Source of the DNA: Zopfochytrium polystomum
Taxonomy: Eukaryota; Chytridiomycota; Chytridiomycetes; Chytridiales; Chytridiaceae
Reading direction: 5' to 3'
Length of the DNA: 42,508 nt
Assembly (NCBI GenBank): GCA_025765615.1
Contig: JAIVFJ010000428.1
Location: 1-42,508, forward strand
Shown here: piece after piece, positions 30,156 through 42,444 of the stretch
How positions within the stretch are numbered: the stretch's first letter is position 1
Layout: each line of letters begins with the position of its first letter
The notes under the pieces: model-generated
Told to the model about the DNA's origin: nothing
Databases searched by the model: none
Seen by the model: only the letters and a program-made list of their open reading frames with translations
Translations under genes and position numbers: made by a program

Positions 30156-31100
30156 AACGGTGTGAATGGCTCTCTTCGTTTTGCTGCTCTTTTGCTCTCG
30201 CTGTGTCCTTTTATCCTCCGGCTTTTCCCTCGCCCCTGTTTCGTTTCACCCCCCGTTTCGCTGCCGCTATTCTTGGTGTCCATCACGGTCTTACCGTGCT
30301 ATTTTCAGAATCAGAATAGATTTATCTTTTTGGTTCCTCACGCAGAAAAAGATACAAAACTGAGCCCGGTACATCATCAACTCCTAGAAAGATGAAGAGC
30401 GCAAATCAGATGGCCTGTTCAACCAGCCGACAGCTACGAAGTAGACAGACAAATTCCATCAATGTCGAGCACTTCCAGGGGGAGACACACGGTGCGGTCT
30501 GTGAATAGCGCTTTGCCTTTTTTGGGTTTAATTTGTCTGCGGGGTGGTCGCTCTAAATCGATCCCACGATCAAACAAGGCTGGAGGGAAAAAGAGCAGCA
30601 GATCCAAAAATTTAAGAGGCAAATTGAGGTGCGTGTGTGTGTTTGTGCCCCTCCCCACCACCTCAACCCCGTCTATCTCCATCTCCTCCTCGCCCCCCCT
30701 CCCCGCAATCCCTTCCTCTTCCAGACAGTACTGGAGGCAAAGACAAAGCAGAGAGGCTCGAGGGGAGAGAGCCAGAGAGCGAGAGAGGGAAAGAGAGAGA
30801 TAACGAAAAAGCGACTGTGGGAATCGTCCGGCGTTGCCACAGGTTGGTGCATCACCGAGCCGGATTGCTGCATACAATTTGGCGCGTGGTGAGAGCGGCC
30901 ACGCTGAGAATTCTATGACTGTTTGCTCTTTTTTGCAAACCACCCCGTTCCCTCCGAATCATCACATCCGCTCCCCGATTCTTCCTCTCGTCGAACTAAC
31001 CCTGCTTCTTGCATTTGCCCTCGGCACAGCTCGCGTTTCCACTTTTGTCCGCTTTCTTGTCCCGCGCCTCAACGATCACTTGCCAACTCATCCGACGGAA
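30156..31100. other. Intergenic between the lectin gene and the kinesin gene
   Basis: Contains a short gtgtgt run (about 30632) and a gagaga tract (about 30776-30800). Open frames on both strands lack motifs. No promoter element recognised for the kinesin gene. Confidence 0.5.
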
Positions 31101-34100
31101 ATGGGCGGTAAGCTAGTTTCGCCTTCTGGGCCGCTGCGCCTCCCTTAACGCGATCAAATGGACGGCTCCACCATGATCAGACAATATTAGAGTCGTCTGC
31201 CGGTTCAGGCCGCAGAACAAGCGCGAGATCTCCGAAGGCGGAGTCCCGATTGTGTCCTTTGATACCGACATGACCACGGTCAAGTTCGAGGTAAGGCGTC
31301 GAGAACTGTGTGGATAGCCGTTTTTCCTGTACTCATTCTTTGCAGAGCAAGGACTATCCCGGCACGTTCGCTTTCGACAAGATCTTTGACTGGAGCACGA
31401 CACAACAGCAAGTCTTTGACTATGCTGCAGGCGCCGTGATCGAGGGTAACTGCTTCGTCGTGATTCACTCAAGCTGTAGTTTAACTCTGTGTAATGCATT
31501 CGCAGACGTCATGCGGGGATACAACGGAACAATCTTTGCTTACGGCCAGACAGGCAGTGGAAAGACACACACGATGATGGTGAGTGCCCTTTCGGTTCAC
31601 ACGATCTCCCGCGAAGTCACCTTGCCCATTAAAACTTTTCTTTCTCCGGTGATCGGCGATTTGTAGGGGGATATGGAGAGCGAAGAGGTCAAAGGTCTCA
31701 CCCCGCGCCTTGTCGAAAGCATCTTCGACACCATCTTCAAGGCGCCCCCCAATCTCGAGTTTACCGTAAAGGTCTCCTACATGGAAATCTATATGGAAAA
31801 GATCAAAGATCTCTTGAACCGTTGAGTACAAGTGTTGAAGCTGGTCTTCGCGTCCTAATAATCCTTTTCCCTTTGTCTTTCTTCTTTCTCTTGTGGATAC
31901 CAGCATCCCAGGACAACCTTCCCATCCATGAAGAGAAGAACCGGGGCGTGTATGTCAAAGGCCTTTTGGAAGTCTTTGTTGGCTCCGTCGACGAAGTCTA
32001 CGACGCAATGCGGCGGGGCCAAGACGCCCGCGTTGTGGCATCCACCAGTAAGTTCCTCAACCGCCTCACCAACTCCATATTCCCTCAATACAGGTGCCTT
32101 CTTGCTCACCCTGTTTGCATGACTTCAAACAAATCAGACATGAACGCGGAAAGTTCCCGTAGTCACTCGATTTTTGTTATTCAAGTCAGCTTGAAAAACC
32201 TTCTCGATGGAAGCAGCAGAACCGGAAAGCTGTACCTCGTCGATCTGGCTGGATCTGAAAAGGTCGGCAAGACTGGAGCTACTGGCCAGACCTTGGAGGA
32301 GGCCAAGAAAATCAACAAGTCACTTTCGGCGCTTGGCATGGTCATCAACGCCTTGACCGACGGAAAGGTACAGAGCTCACTTCTCGATCAATATTGCATT
32401 GGAAAGTGTCTAACTAATTTCCTGATCAAATCTTTGCAAATTCAACCTTCAGTCCTCCCACATTCCTTACCGCGACTCGAAGCTCACTCGTATCCTCCAA
32501 GAATCCCTTGGTGGAAACTCACGAACAACCTTAATCATCAACTGCTCCCCTTCATCCTTCAACGAGGCGGAAACCCTCAGCACCCTCCGGTTCGGTATGC
32601 GGGCAAAGACAATCAAAAACAAGGCCAAAGTCAACGCCGAATTGAGCCCTGCCGAGCTGAAGAACCTGCTTAAGAAGGTCAAACAAGATGTCTCCACTCT
32701 GCAGACTTATGTCTCTGCACTCGAGACTGAGGTCAAGACCTGGCGGTCAGGTTAGTGTGGACGCAAAGGAACCTCGAACTACCGCCTAACATTGATGGAT
32801 AGGTGGCACGGTTGCTCAAGCCGACTGGGCCTCCCCACCAGCAGGACTTCCGGCGCCTGATGGAGCCCCCGCACCGGCCGCCTCTGCTATTCCCGCATCC
32901 GTTACCCAAGAGCGCGCTTCCACCCCAGCAATCCCACTCACGGAAGACGAGCGCGAAGAGTTCCTCAAGCGTGAGAGCGAGCTGTCCGACCAGTACGCCG
33001 AGTCCCAGGCAGCGCTCAAGGCGGAGAAGGCTAGAGCCGAAGCTGCTGCTGAGGAGCTGGCGTTTTTGAAGACCCGCGACGAGGAAGTGACGAAAGAGAA
33101 CAAGCAAATGGCGGAGGATTTCGTAAAGCTGAAGCTTGAGTTGGAGAAGCTGTCCTCGGAAAACAAGGAAGGAGTGATCGTGGTTGACAGCTTGAAGGAA
33201 GCCAACTCTGAGCTCACCAAGGAGATTGAAGCCCTTAAGGTTTGTTGCTCGAAAAGACCAAAAACTCTTTAGAATGTCTCTTCAAAGGTACTGATGTTGG
33301 TTCGTTCGAATCATCCGCAGGCCCAAATTGTGGAGCTTCAAGCAACAAAGGCCGCCGCGCCGGCCGCTGCCGATCCATCGGAAGAGAAGGAAAGGAAGAA
33401 GATGGAGAAAATGGCGCAGATGATGGCCGAGTTCGACCCAACGGTTCGTTCACTCGTTATGCGATTCCTTAAATCAAGGATTTCAAATCTGATCATTCTG
33501 TTTCTCCGCCTGTGTCATTCAGACTTTAATGTCCGACAAGGAGAAGCAGATTCGATTGAATCTCAGCCAGCTTGTCCACCAAGACGCAGCCAACTCCAAG
33601 CCCCCGAGCAACCCGGACGAGATTGCCGCTCAGCACATTGAGCTGATTGAGGCAAAGACTCTCCTTGCCGGCCAAGACCGTGCGATCGAAGACCTTACCA
33701 CGAAGCTCCGAGTGGCCCAGGAGGAATCCGCCATTGCCAAGAAGCGGCGAGAGGAGGCCGAGGCGAAGGTCTCGACACTCGAGAGCGAGTACCAGGAGCT
33801 CTTGGAGCGTACCTTGCGCGAGGAAGAGCAGACTGGCGGTGTGGAGCTCACAAGCACCATCCAGGAGATCAAGAATAAGCTAGAGGCTCAGTACACTGCG
33901 CGCAAAGGAGCCCAAGAGAAGGAAATCGAAACACTGAAAGCATCTGTCACCCGCCAAGAGACCGAAGTCAGCGGGCTCCAACTGTAAGTGTTCATGAGTT
34001 TGTGCGTGCCCGATGTTCATAAACACCAATTGTTGAAACTTGACTTCACGTCTCACATTGTTTTACAGTCAACTCTCTGAACTCCAACGCGCGAACGAAG

Positions 34101-34771
34101 ACCTGAAATCGCAGCTGGAAAGCGCCAAGTCGGCGGCGGCGTCTGCGGGCACTGCCGACGCGGCGCCCCGCTCGGACGAGCTCGAAAAGATCCGGCAAAA
34201 GATGGGACAACAGCTGGGCGAGTTTGACGCGATGAAGAAGAAGCTGATGCGGGACCTGCAGAACCGGTGCGAAAAGGTGGTCGAGCTCGAGATCTCGCTG
34301 GAAGAGACGCGCGAGCAGTACAACACGGTGCTGCGCAATTCCAACTCGCGCGCGCAGCAGCAAAAGATGGCGTTCCTGGAGCGCAACCTGGAGCAGTTGA
34401 CGCACGTGCAGCGACAGCTTGTGGAGCAGAACGCGTCGATCAAGAAGGAGCTGGCGGTGGCGGAGCGCAAGCTGGTGGCTCGGTCGGAGCGCGTGTCGAA
34501 CCTGGAGGCGCTGCTTGCGGACACGCAGACCAAGCTGGAGCTGCAGAACCAAAAGTTTGAGGCGCAGCTGGCGACGATGCGGGAGAAGCTGCAAGAGGCG
34601 CGGGCGGCCAACCCGCAGCCGACGACGAGCTGGCTGTACTCGTCGCGGATCGCCAAGCCCCTGAGGGGCGGCGGTGCGGCGGCCGGCATGTCTGGCGAGG
34701 ACGAGAGCGACTTTGCGGAGGCAGCCAGCAAGCGGTCGAGCTGGTACGTCAGCCTGCTCAAGAAGAACTGA
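31101..34771 (+). CDS. Conventional kinesin (kinesin-1) heavy chain, 946 aa
   Basis: Exons 31101-31107, 31181-31290, 31346-31445, 31506-31579, 31667-31820, 31904-32047, 32138-32367, 32453-32750, 32803-33239, 33321-33443, 33523-33983, 34069-34771; phase consistent. The first exon codes only two full codons. Plus-end-directed microtubule motor for vesicle and organelle transport. N-terminal motor (~1-330): [13 protein letters not shown]-loop [13 protein letters not shown] (~84-96), switch [14 protein letters not shown], switch [17 protein letters not shown], and [16 protein letters not shown]. Then a neck and long coiled coils with heptads, interrupted by an Ala/Pro segment at ~375-400. The tail has RIAKPLRGG (906-914), the IAK motif that docks on the motor in the folded inhibited state. 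Length fits fungal kinesin-1. No light-chain gene nearby. Confidence 0.95.
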
Positions 34772-35011
34772 TTTTTGCGTGGTAGAAAAAGAGGCGGCGA
34801 GAGTGTGCGCCTGTTCAGCGTAGCCTTGCTTGCCGCAACGGCTTTGCTTGCACGTGGAGAATGCGCAACGGACCCTTCTGAAGCATTCTATATTTTTGTA
34901 TTTTGTTAAAAGGGTGAATAGTGTGTGAGTGTTTTCGTTTTTTTTTTCTCGTGTTCCCCCCGCCCCTCGCCTGTTTCTCTCTGTCTCTTTCTCTGTTTCT
35001 TTTCAGGTTTC

Positions 35012-35045
<34 letters not shown>

Positions 35046-35363
35046 CAATATACTCTCGGTGACGGATACACGCTCCTCCCCTTTGTTCCTTGTTGTGGTG
35101 TTTCTCCCGCTTCGTCGTCGCCATCACGACAGCACCGCAACGCAACCTCGAATTGGGTTGCAAAACTGAAATCCAGGTCCTTCTGCCCGATCTTGCACCC
35201 CGCAGGTTGCCCACTTCGGTTTTGAAAACCGATTGAACCACACTTCAGTTATTTGAAAAAGGGATAAAATAAAGATTGAACCTTGCGGGCCAAACAAACA
35301 AAAGGCTTCCTCCGGGGGACTGGGTGGTCGGACAACGGGCCTCTTGTTGTTGCTTTTTTTATG

Positions 35364-35431
<68 letters not shown>

Positions 35432-35617
35432 CTCATCAAGAGATCGTTTGGGTTTCTCTCTAGCCCTTTCCATGGATTTCTTTTTTCTTTTTTCTTCGAA
35501 GGGTCGCGCGCACGGCTCGTGCGAGAACAAAATTATGACGCACAGGGCTGGATTCGTTTTTCTTCGAATGCATGAATTGAGTATGTATGGCGGCTGTGTG
35601 GGAAGAGTGGTGGTGCG

Positions 35618-35649
<32 letters not shown>

Positions 35650-35905
35650 AAGAGAGAGTGAGAGTGAGAGAGTGAGAGAGAGAGACAGAGACAGAGAGAG
35701 AGAGAACGAGACAGACTGACAGACTGACAGACAGTCGGGTGCGCGAACCCACAAACCATCCGCCCGACACAAAAGTCCCAACGAGAAAAAAAATATATTT
35801 ATTATTGGAAGGAGAACCCAAACTCACTCTTCCTCCCCCTCCTTCTTCCTCCTCCCTGTCACTCCGCGCGCCCCTTCCCCTCTCCCTCCCACAACCTCAA
35901 ATACA
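34772..35905. other. Intergenic with three microsatellites
   Basis: (TG)n at about 35013-35044, (CT)n at about 35362-35429 and (GA)n at about 35619-35704. The CT and GA tracts are complementary and ~190 bp apart, upstream of the G-alpha start. No ORF supported. Confidence 0.7.
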
Positions 35906-36364
35906 ATGCCACCGCTACCAGGCACAGCCGCCGCGGCAGTGGCCAGCCCCATCGGCGGCGGGGCCGGCGGGGCGTCGGCAGGCGTTTCTTCTCAAAGCAA
36001 CCACAACAGCAACAGCAGCAGCAGCACCATCAGCCACCCCGGGACCCCGACGACCGCGCGCGAGGCGCTCGCCATCAGCAAGCAGATCGACGCCGAGATC
36101 AAGATGCAGGCGAAACGCCGCGCCGCGGCGGGGTGCACGGTTTTGCTGCTTGGTGAGTGGGGGTTTGCGTGTGATCGGGAGGGAGGGCGGGCGGGCGGGT
36201 CGGGGAGCGGAACGGGGGAAAGGGGCCCGAGAAAGGGTGGGAACGAAGACCTGTCTTTTGGTGACGCGAGGGGCTGCCGCGATCAAGATTCCCCGTCCAT
36301 TCCTTATCTTCCGCCCGTCCCCACACACAACCCCTTTCCCAACCACTCCAAGCCTTTGCACAAT

Positions 36365-36395
<31 letters not shown>

Positions 36396-38388
36396 GAGAG
36401 TGTGCCCTCTCTCTTGTTCTAGGTGTTCGCGCGACGCCCTCTCCCCCCCCTTCAACAACACCCGCAAACCCCCGACCCAGGCCCTTTTTCGCCCAGTCCC
36501 GCGCGACCGCCTTTCGCGTTCTACTTCTTCTCGATAAATAGGCCTCCGCCCCCCTATCTCACACTTCTCCGACGCCGCACTCACCCCCTGGCCCCACAAA
36601 AAAAAAAAAACCCCCCCACCCCCCGCCCTCAACAAAGGCACAAGCGACGCCGGCAAATCAACGATCCTCAAGCAAATCCGCCTGCACGCCGGCGTCGAGT
36701 TCACCGCGGCCGAGCGCGACCTCGCCGCGCGCGCGCTGCGCGCAAACCTGTTTGCCACCGCCAAGCGGCTGGTCGCGGCCATGCGCGAGCTCGGCATCGC
36801 GTACGGCGGAGGCGGCGCAGGGAGGAGAGGGGTCGCGGCGGGCCGCGGCCGCGGCCGCGGAGGTGGAGCGACGGCGGCGGCGACGGGGGGACCGGCGGCG
36901 CCGCGGGCGGCGGCGGCGGCTGCGGCGGGGGCGGCCGGGCTCGCGGCGACGGTCGAGCGCGTCGGCAGCGGCAGCGACGCGACGATTGTGGTTGCGGCGG
37001 CGGCGGGGTCGGCGCTAGCCGATGTCGGGGCGGCTGCTGCAGAGGACGAGGACGAGGACGACGAGGAGGAGGAGGACGACGAAGGGGGCGAGGAGGGTAC
37101 GGCGCGGGCGCGTGCGGCGGCGGCGGCGCGGGTGATTGCCGGGTACGACGAGGCGCGCGCGGTCGAGACGGGCGAGGTGGCAAACGAGGTCGTCGAGGCG
37201 CTGCAGGCGCTGTGGGCCGACGTCGGCGTGCAGTGGTGCGCCAAGCGCGGCAACGAGGCGCAGCTGATGGATTCGTGCGAGTTGTGAGTGGGGGGGGGGG
37301 GGGGGTTCTTCGTCCGGTCGTTTCGTTTCGTTTCGTTTCGTTCGTTCGTTCGTTCGTCGATTATTGCTCTCTCTAACAAAACGCCTCTGTCACTCGCCCC
37401 GCCCCCCAACCAAAAAACGAAAAATATCCCTCGCACAGCCTGATGACCAACTTCCGCACGATCTGCAGCCCGACGTTCACTCCGACGAACCAGCAGATGC
37501 TCCACGCGCGCACGCCGACGCTCGCGGTCAGCGAGACGCACGTGCGCATCCACAACGCGGACGTGACGGTCATCGACGTCGGCGGGCAGGCGCGGTTCCG
37601 CGCAAAGTGGGCGCCGTTCTTTGACGGCGTCGCCGGCATCATCTTTGTCACGTCGCTCAACTGCTACGACCAGACCGTCGTCGAGGAGGACGGCGACGAG
37701 ATGGAGCAGAAAGGGTTGAATAGAAGTGAGTTGAGTGCGGGAGGAAGGGGGGGATAATCGTGGTTCGCGGGTTTGTTGGGCTAACCACCAACGAAAAAAA
37801 CCCCCTCCGCAGTGGTCGACGCGCTCTCGGCCTTTTCCAGCGTCTGCAACCACCCGCTCCTGCGGCACATTCCAATCATTCTGTTCCTCAACAAGTGCGA
37901 CCTCTTCGCGCGAAAAATCAAAATCTCGCCGATCGAACACTACTTTCCCGATTACAACGGTGAAAAGAGAAAGAAAACAAATCAGTCAATGGCACCTAAC
38001 CTTACTGCCGCCCTCTCTCTGTTCTGCCTCTCTCTCTCTCTCTCTCTTTCTCTCTGCCCCACCGCACTAACCACCCACCGACCCATGCCCCTCAGGCGGC
38101 CCAAGCACATCCGCGGCGTCCGCGTTCTTCCTCCGCAAGTTCCTTGCGACTCGCAAGGGCGACCCGCAGCCGCACCACCAGCACCCGGCCTCGTCGGCGG
38201 CGCCGTCCTCGCCGTCGTCGTCGACCGGCACGCTGTCCCCGTCGTCGTCGACCTTCCGCAACGGCAGTGGCGCGACGCGCATCCTGAGCCACTTTACGTG
38301 GGCCACCGACACGGCGCAGATGAGCAAGATCCTGGGGCACGTCACCCGGGCGATCGTGTTGAGGAATATCGACACTATCGGGGTGTAG
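35906..38388 (+). CDS. Atypical heterotrimeric G-protein alpha subunit, 539 aa
   Basis: Exons 35906-36152, 36638-37283, 37439-37725, 37813-37959, 38096-38388; phase consistent. GTP switch coupling receptors to effectors. Motifs in order: P-loop GTSDAGKST (83-91; usual GAGESGKST), helical-domain end LWADVGVQ and RGNEAQLMDS, switch I LHARTPTLAVSE with the catalytic-type Arg and the Mg-binding Thr, switch II DVGGQARFRAKW with the catalytic Gln, LFLNKCDLF, and TWATDT (usual TCAT). Unusual: an N-terminal ~60-residue Ala/Gly/Ser/Asn-rich extension with no MGxxxS myristoylation signal; a ~105-residue Gly/Ala/Arg then Glu/Asp insertion in the helical domain (~139-246); a His/Ser/Pro insertion before TWAT; and C-terminus NIDTIGV without the usual Cys. 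Intron 1 holds a (GT)n tract, intron 4 a (CT)n tract. Likely a fast-evolving paralogue. Confidence 0.85.
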
Positions 38389-38967
38389 CAAAAAAGAAGA
38401 AGGGAAACTTGCGGAGAGGGTTAGGGAGGGGGGAGTGGGGTTAGGTGGGGTTGGGAGTCGGGACGAAAACCTATTTCTTGAGCAAGTGGTGCATCGCTTC
38501 ACTCTCTTTATCCTTTTTTCTTTTTCTTTTTTCTTTTTTTTATTGACCGGCGACCTGAATGGCTTGGGGTGAGCCGACGAATTATTTGCTTGGAAAAAAA
38601 AGGAGGGGAGGGGACATACACTAGAAGAGAAAGCGGGGGTGTTATTATTTTTACCAATCAAGCAAAACTTGTCTTGAAACACTATGAGATCTTCAATGGA
38701 ATCTGGTTGTTGCGTCTAGCGGAGGGTACTACGGCGGAGGGGGTACTACGATGTAGGTCTGACCATCAGACTCACACATCGCGGCTACTACCGAACGGCC
38801 TGGCGGCGGTGCTTACCAGCTTAGAAGGAATGTGGCATCCTTTGATATTTACAGCCATACTTCAGGACGAAAAACTCATTCTCCCGCTCTATGAACGGTC
38901 GAACGAACAGTGTTATTTATTACAACTTCCCACGCACCATCGATGTGTGGTCAGAGGTTCGTTAGCC
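38389..38967. other. Intergenic between the G-alpha gene and the copia remnant
   Basis: A T-rich segment (38500-38545) follows the G-alpha stop. No ORF supported; the left boundary of the retroelement is not recognisable. Confidence 0.4.
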
Positions 38968-40310
38968 AGCATTGAGCGCTTCTGTGCACGGCTTGTGGCA
39001 AAGGGCTTCACTCAACGTCATGGCATTGATTTTTGGAGTACTCACTCTCCTGTTGTATCAACAGTCTTCGTTGGCTCATTGCCATGGCGGCTGCAAACAA
39101 CTGGCACACTGCTGTTGTCGACGTCAGCAACACGTACCTAAACAGCATGCTTGATGTGCCCATTTACATGGAGCAGCCAGATGGCTACTGCAGTGATGGC
39201 AAAGTATGGCTACTGAAGAGAGCTGTTAATGGTATCAAGCAAGCTGGCCGGTGTTGGTACCAAGAACTGATTGGCCACCTGAAGTCAAATGGATATCAGC
39301 AAAGCACAGCAGACCCCTGTATCCTCTTCCGTCAAGTGGATGGAAAAGTCATTTTCATTGCCATCAATGTCGATGATATTTGTTTCTTTGGGGATTCTGG
39401 GGAGATCACCTTTGCCATCACACTGCTAAAATCTCATTGCAAGCTCCGCGAAATAGGAACAATCAAAACCATCCTCAATGTGCAACTGGAATACCACCAC
39501 AACAGAATCTTCTTGCAACAGAAAGCCTATATCAAGGAGTTACTTCAACGCCATGCCAACACTATCAACAACCGCACTGCAGTAACTGCCCTTCCCAGAG
39601 TAGTCTCAATCTTCACCCACGTGGGATCGACGAAGCAGCTGCAGACCAGAGACTGTACCAGGCAACCCTTGGCGGTATCAACTATCTTGCAACACACACG
39701 CGGCCAGACCTTGCCCCAGCAGTTTCATACCTTGGTGCCTTCAGCAAGGACCCTAGCGAGCAACACATGAAGATCCTTATTCGGGTTCTCGAATATCTCA
39801 ACAGTACTAGTGAGTATGGTTTATTCTATTCTCGCAACTGCACAGATATAGCCGGTTACTCCGACGCTGCCCATGGTGTCCACTCAGATGGGAAATCACA
39901 GCTTGGCTACTATGTTCTATTTGGAGGAACAGCTATTAGTTGGACATCTGTTCGAAGCAGCACTGTCATGCTGTCACCGCAGGAAGCTGAATATGTAGCT
40001 GTGTCTGAACTGGGACGAGAACTTAATGCATTTTCCCAACTCCACACTCCAGCACTTCAACTTCTGTCTCCAACTCCTCTACAGTGACAACAGCAGTATG
40101 ATCAACCGCAGCTCAAATGATCTTTACAACATTCAGTCAAAGCATATTATGGTAAAAGTATCATTATATTTGAGAACTTGTGGACCAAAAAGTTGTACAG
40201 CTTGAATGGATTGGTGCAGAAGAACAGCCTGCAGACTATATGACGAAATCTCTCTCAGCTGCTCTCAGTGAATACAATTTGAGTCGCATTGGCCTTTGTT
40301 TCATTTCTTA
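38968..40310 (+). mobile_element. Ty1/copia pol remnant (reverse transcriptase and RNase H), frameshifted
   Basis: Reading crosses three frames. 38968-39060: RLVAKGFTQRHGIDFWSTHS and PVVS, the start of a copia reverse transcriptase. 39060-39600 in another frame: VDVSNTYLNSMLDVPIYMEQ and PDGY, AVNGIKQAGRCWYQEL and an INVDD motif in place of YVDD. 39640-40084 in a third frame: RPDLAPAVSYL, then RNase H with YSDAAHGVHSDGKSQLGYY, ISWTSVRSSTVMLSPQEAEY. A final piece at ~40085-40290 gives QSKHIMVK and WIGAEEQPADYMTKSLS. Integrase and gag are missing. No transposition can be encoded. Confidence 0.85.
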
Positions 40311-40800
40311 CCTCTGATTTGTTTTCTTATCTGTGAAGTTGGTTTCTTGTTTGTTCCTTTTCATTACTTTGATTCATTTTTCTTTTACCTTTGAAGTTCA
40401 ATATGTGCCCCCATCCATTTTTGATAGTTCTGTTCTATTCTGCCATCTGATGGCCAGTCATATGTGTATGTGATTCTTCTTTCTCTGGTGCACAGTTTCC
40501 TTAAGTTGAGTATGGCTTGTTTTCCTCTGTGCCAGCCTTTGCTCCTGCCCACAGCTTAGGGGGGGAGTTTTGGGTCTTTTGGGGCAAAGCAGTGTGCAGG
40601 AGCTTTGACCTGCCACCGTGGTGCACAGGGGCACCTTGAGCAAGGATCGCATGTGACATGGAAATTGGCATAAATGGAGGAGGGATGATCGGAGTGCAGA
40701 CGAGGGAGAGTGAATCGGTTTTACAAGTGCGTATAGGTTGCTTCATGTTGCAGGCCACTTGACCATGTTTTGTTTATTAAGTGCTATCTAGCTTGGTCCG
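40311..40800. other. 3' region of the copia remnant with a purine tract
   Basis: T-rich sequence, then a purine run tagggggggag at 40558-40568, as expected for a polypurine tract before a 3' LTR. A following LTR cannot be confirmed because no 5' LTR is in the window. Confidence 0.4.
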
Positions 40801-42056
40801 CTATCTTGCAATTCCAAATTTCAGGTATGAAAACACCCTTGATTTCGGTCGATAACGCGCAATCTGCGACGTGAGCAAAGTAGAGTGGGTCAGTGAATAA
40901 CGGCATGAGGCCCATGAAACCTTCTTACACGCGTAGAGGCAGTCCTGCACCATCAATTTCAGATGCAAAGCCTGCAGGTGATCGATCTCGCTCAAAGCCA
41001 TCTCATAATCCGCCACCCCTCCCGCGCCGCCGTCCGCCTTGCCCGCCACGTCCCCGCGCGACACGTAATACTTGTGGAAGGACTCTCCAAACTTGACGCA
41101 CTCCTTCTCAATCTTTGCGATGGTGGCGTCCAACGTGTCGACGCCGTGGACCTTCCACTTGTGACCCTTTTCACGGCACTCTGCAAATTGCAGCCACTGC
41201 CGCAGGACGATCGTCACGTCGACGAGCGCGTCGATCTCGGCGCGCAGCGTGCGGATCCGGTCGGCGAGGGGCGCGGGAGGGCCGCCGCGGAGCCGTTGAG
41301 GGTAGGGCGAGGCGGAGCGAGGGCGCTTGTTGCGGGCCGACGGCGTCTTGTCGGCGTCGACGTTATCGCCGCCCCCAGCGTCGTCCTGGTCGTTGACGAG
41401 GATGCTAACGTGCTGCGGGTGCGGCACGGGCGTCGCATTCAGCGCCTCGTCGGCGCCCGTGTCGCTCTCGACCTCAAGCCGTTCCAGGTCGTCGGCGGCA
41501 AAGGTCTTTCGGCGCTTGTGCGGGGTGGAGACGGGGTTCGCGTCGGGTCGGGTGGTCGTCGCTGTCGGGTCGCGACCTTCCTCGGCGAGGAGGAGGTGGT
41601 GGCGGGCGAGATCTGACGAGGGTTTGAGAAGGAAGCGGAGAAGGTGGATCTTTTGCGGGATGACGACTGGGGGGTGAAAACGTTGGAGGAACTTGTGAGT
41701 GGAGGAAACGGCACGCGGTGTTTTGAATGACGGTACCTTGAGCGACGATTTTTGCTTCCTGGGGAGGGCGGGCACCTTGTGAGAACGTTGTGGTGCGGGT
41801 CAGGGAGGAAGACCTTTACCTTTTCAGCCTGGATGAACGCATCTGCAGACAGCTTCTTCAGCTCAGCCGGGTCGTTGGACAGCTGCAGTCTCTTGAGGGC
41901 CAGGTCGGTCGCGCTGGCGCTGCCGTGGTGGTGGTGGTGGTGGGAAGAAGCGACGCGGTGGTGGTCGGTAAGTGACGGTCGGCTGGTTTTGGACCAAAGG
42001 TGAAAAGGTTGTTTGGAAAATCTTGAATCGCATCTTTCTTTTGTTCCAGCAGACAT
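40801..42056 (-). CDS. Uncharacterised protein with helical N- and C-terminal segments
   Basis: ATG at 42056 opens an exon to 41820 (79 codons) with a His6 run, then LALKRLQLSNDPAELKKLSA. A small exon (EAKIVAQ, about 41757-41736) may follow. The middle is Ser/Pro/Arg-rich with uncertain borders (QSSSRKRSTFSASFSNPRQI). The well-supported main part (about 41510-40921) holds KRRKTFAADDLERLEVESD, a basic RNKRPRSASPYPQRLRG patch and helices IRTLRAEIDALVDVTIVLRQ and HKWKVHGVDTLDATIAKIEK. The last intron is 40920-40864 (57 nt, in frame without a stop), then a short basic terminal exon to TAG at 40801. The basic patch suggests a nuclear protein; a structural or DNA-associated role is only a guess. 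No family recognised. Confidence 0.55.
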
Positions 42057-42412
42057 GCACACACTCTTCTCTCACACATACACACGCATGCAACCTTCCT
42101 TGAAAAGTTCCACCCGCCCCCACCCTCCGCCTTTTCGCAAAGGAGAACAACACTTGGGCGAGCAAAAACACACGGAGAACGGAAAGGAGACAGAAAGGAA
42201 GGAAAGGGAAAGGAGAAATGGATTGGCGGGGGCGGGTGGGAGGAGAGAAGGAGAGGGGAGCAGGGTAAAACGAAAAAGCGAAAAGAAGAAAGGAGGAAAG
42301 CGAAAGAAAAAAAGGGTAAAAGCGAAAGAAAAAAAGGAACAATAAAAGGACACTAATAAGAGCCACATAAAAGAAGAAATAAAAAAGAAGACACGAAGAC
42401 GCATCCCGTCAC

Positions 42413-42444
<32 letters not shown>

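Noticed and set aside
36099..37940. 613-codon minus-strand frame over the G-alpha gene
   Set aside because: Composed of Pro/Ala/Arg/Ser low complexity and crosses the introns of a well-supported plus-strand gene.
42413..42441. Poly(A) near the window end as a retroposed mRNA tail
   Set aside because: No upstream processed gene on that strand and no target duplication seen; a simple homopolymer is enough.
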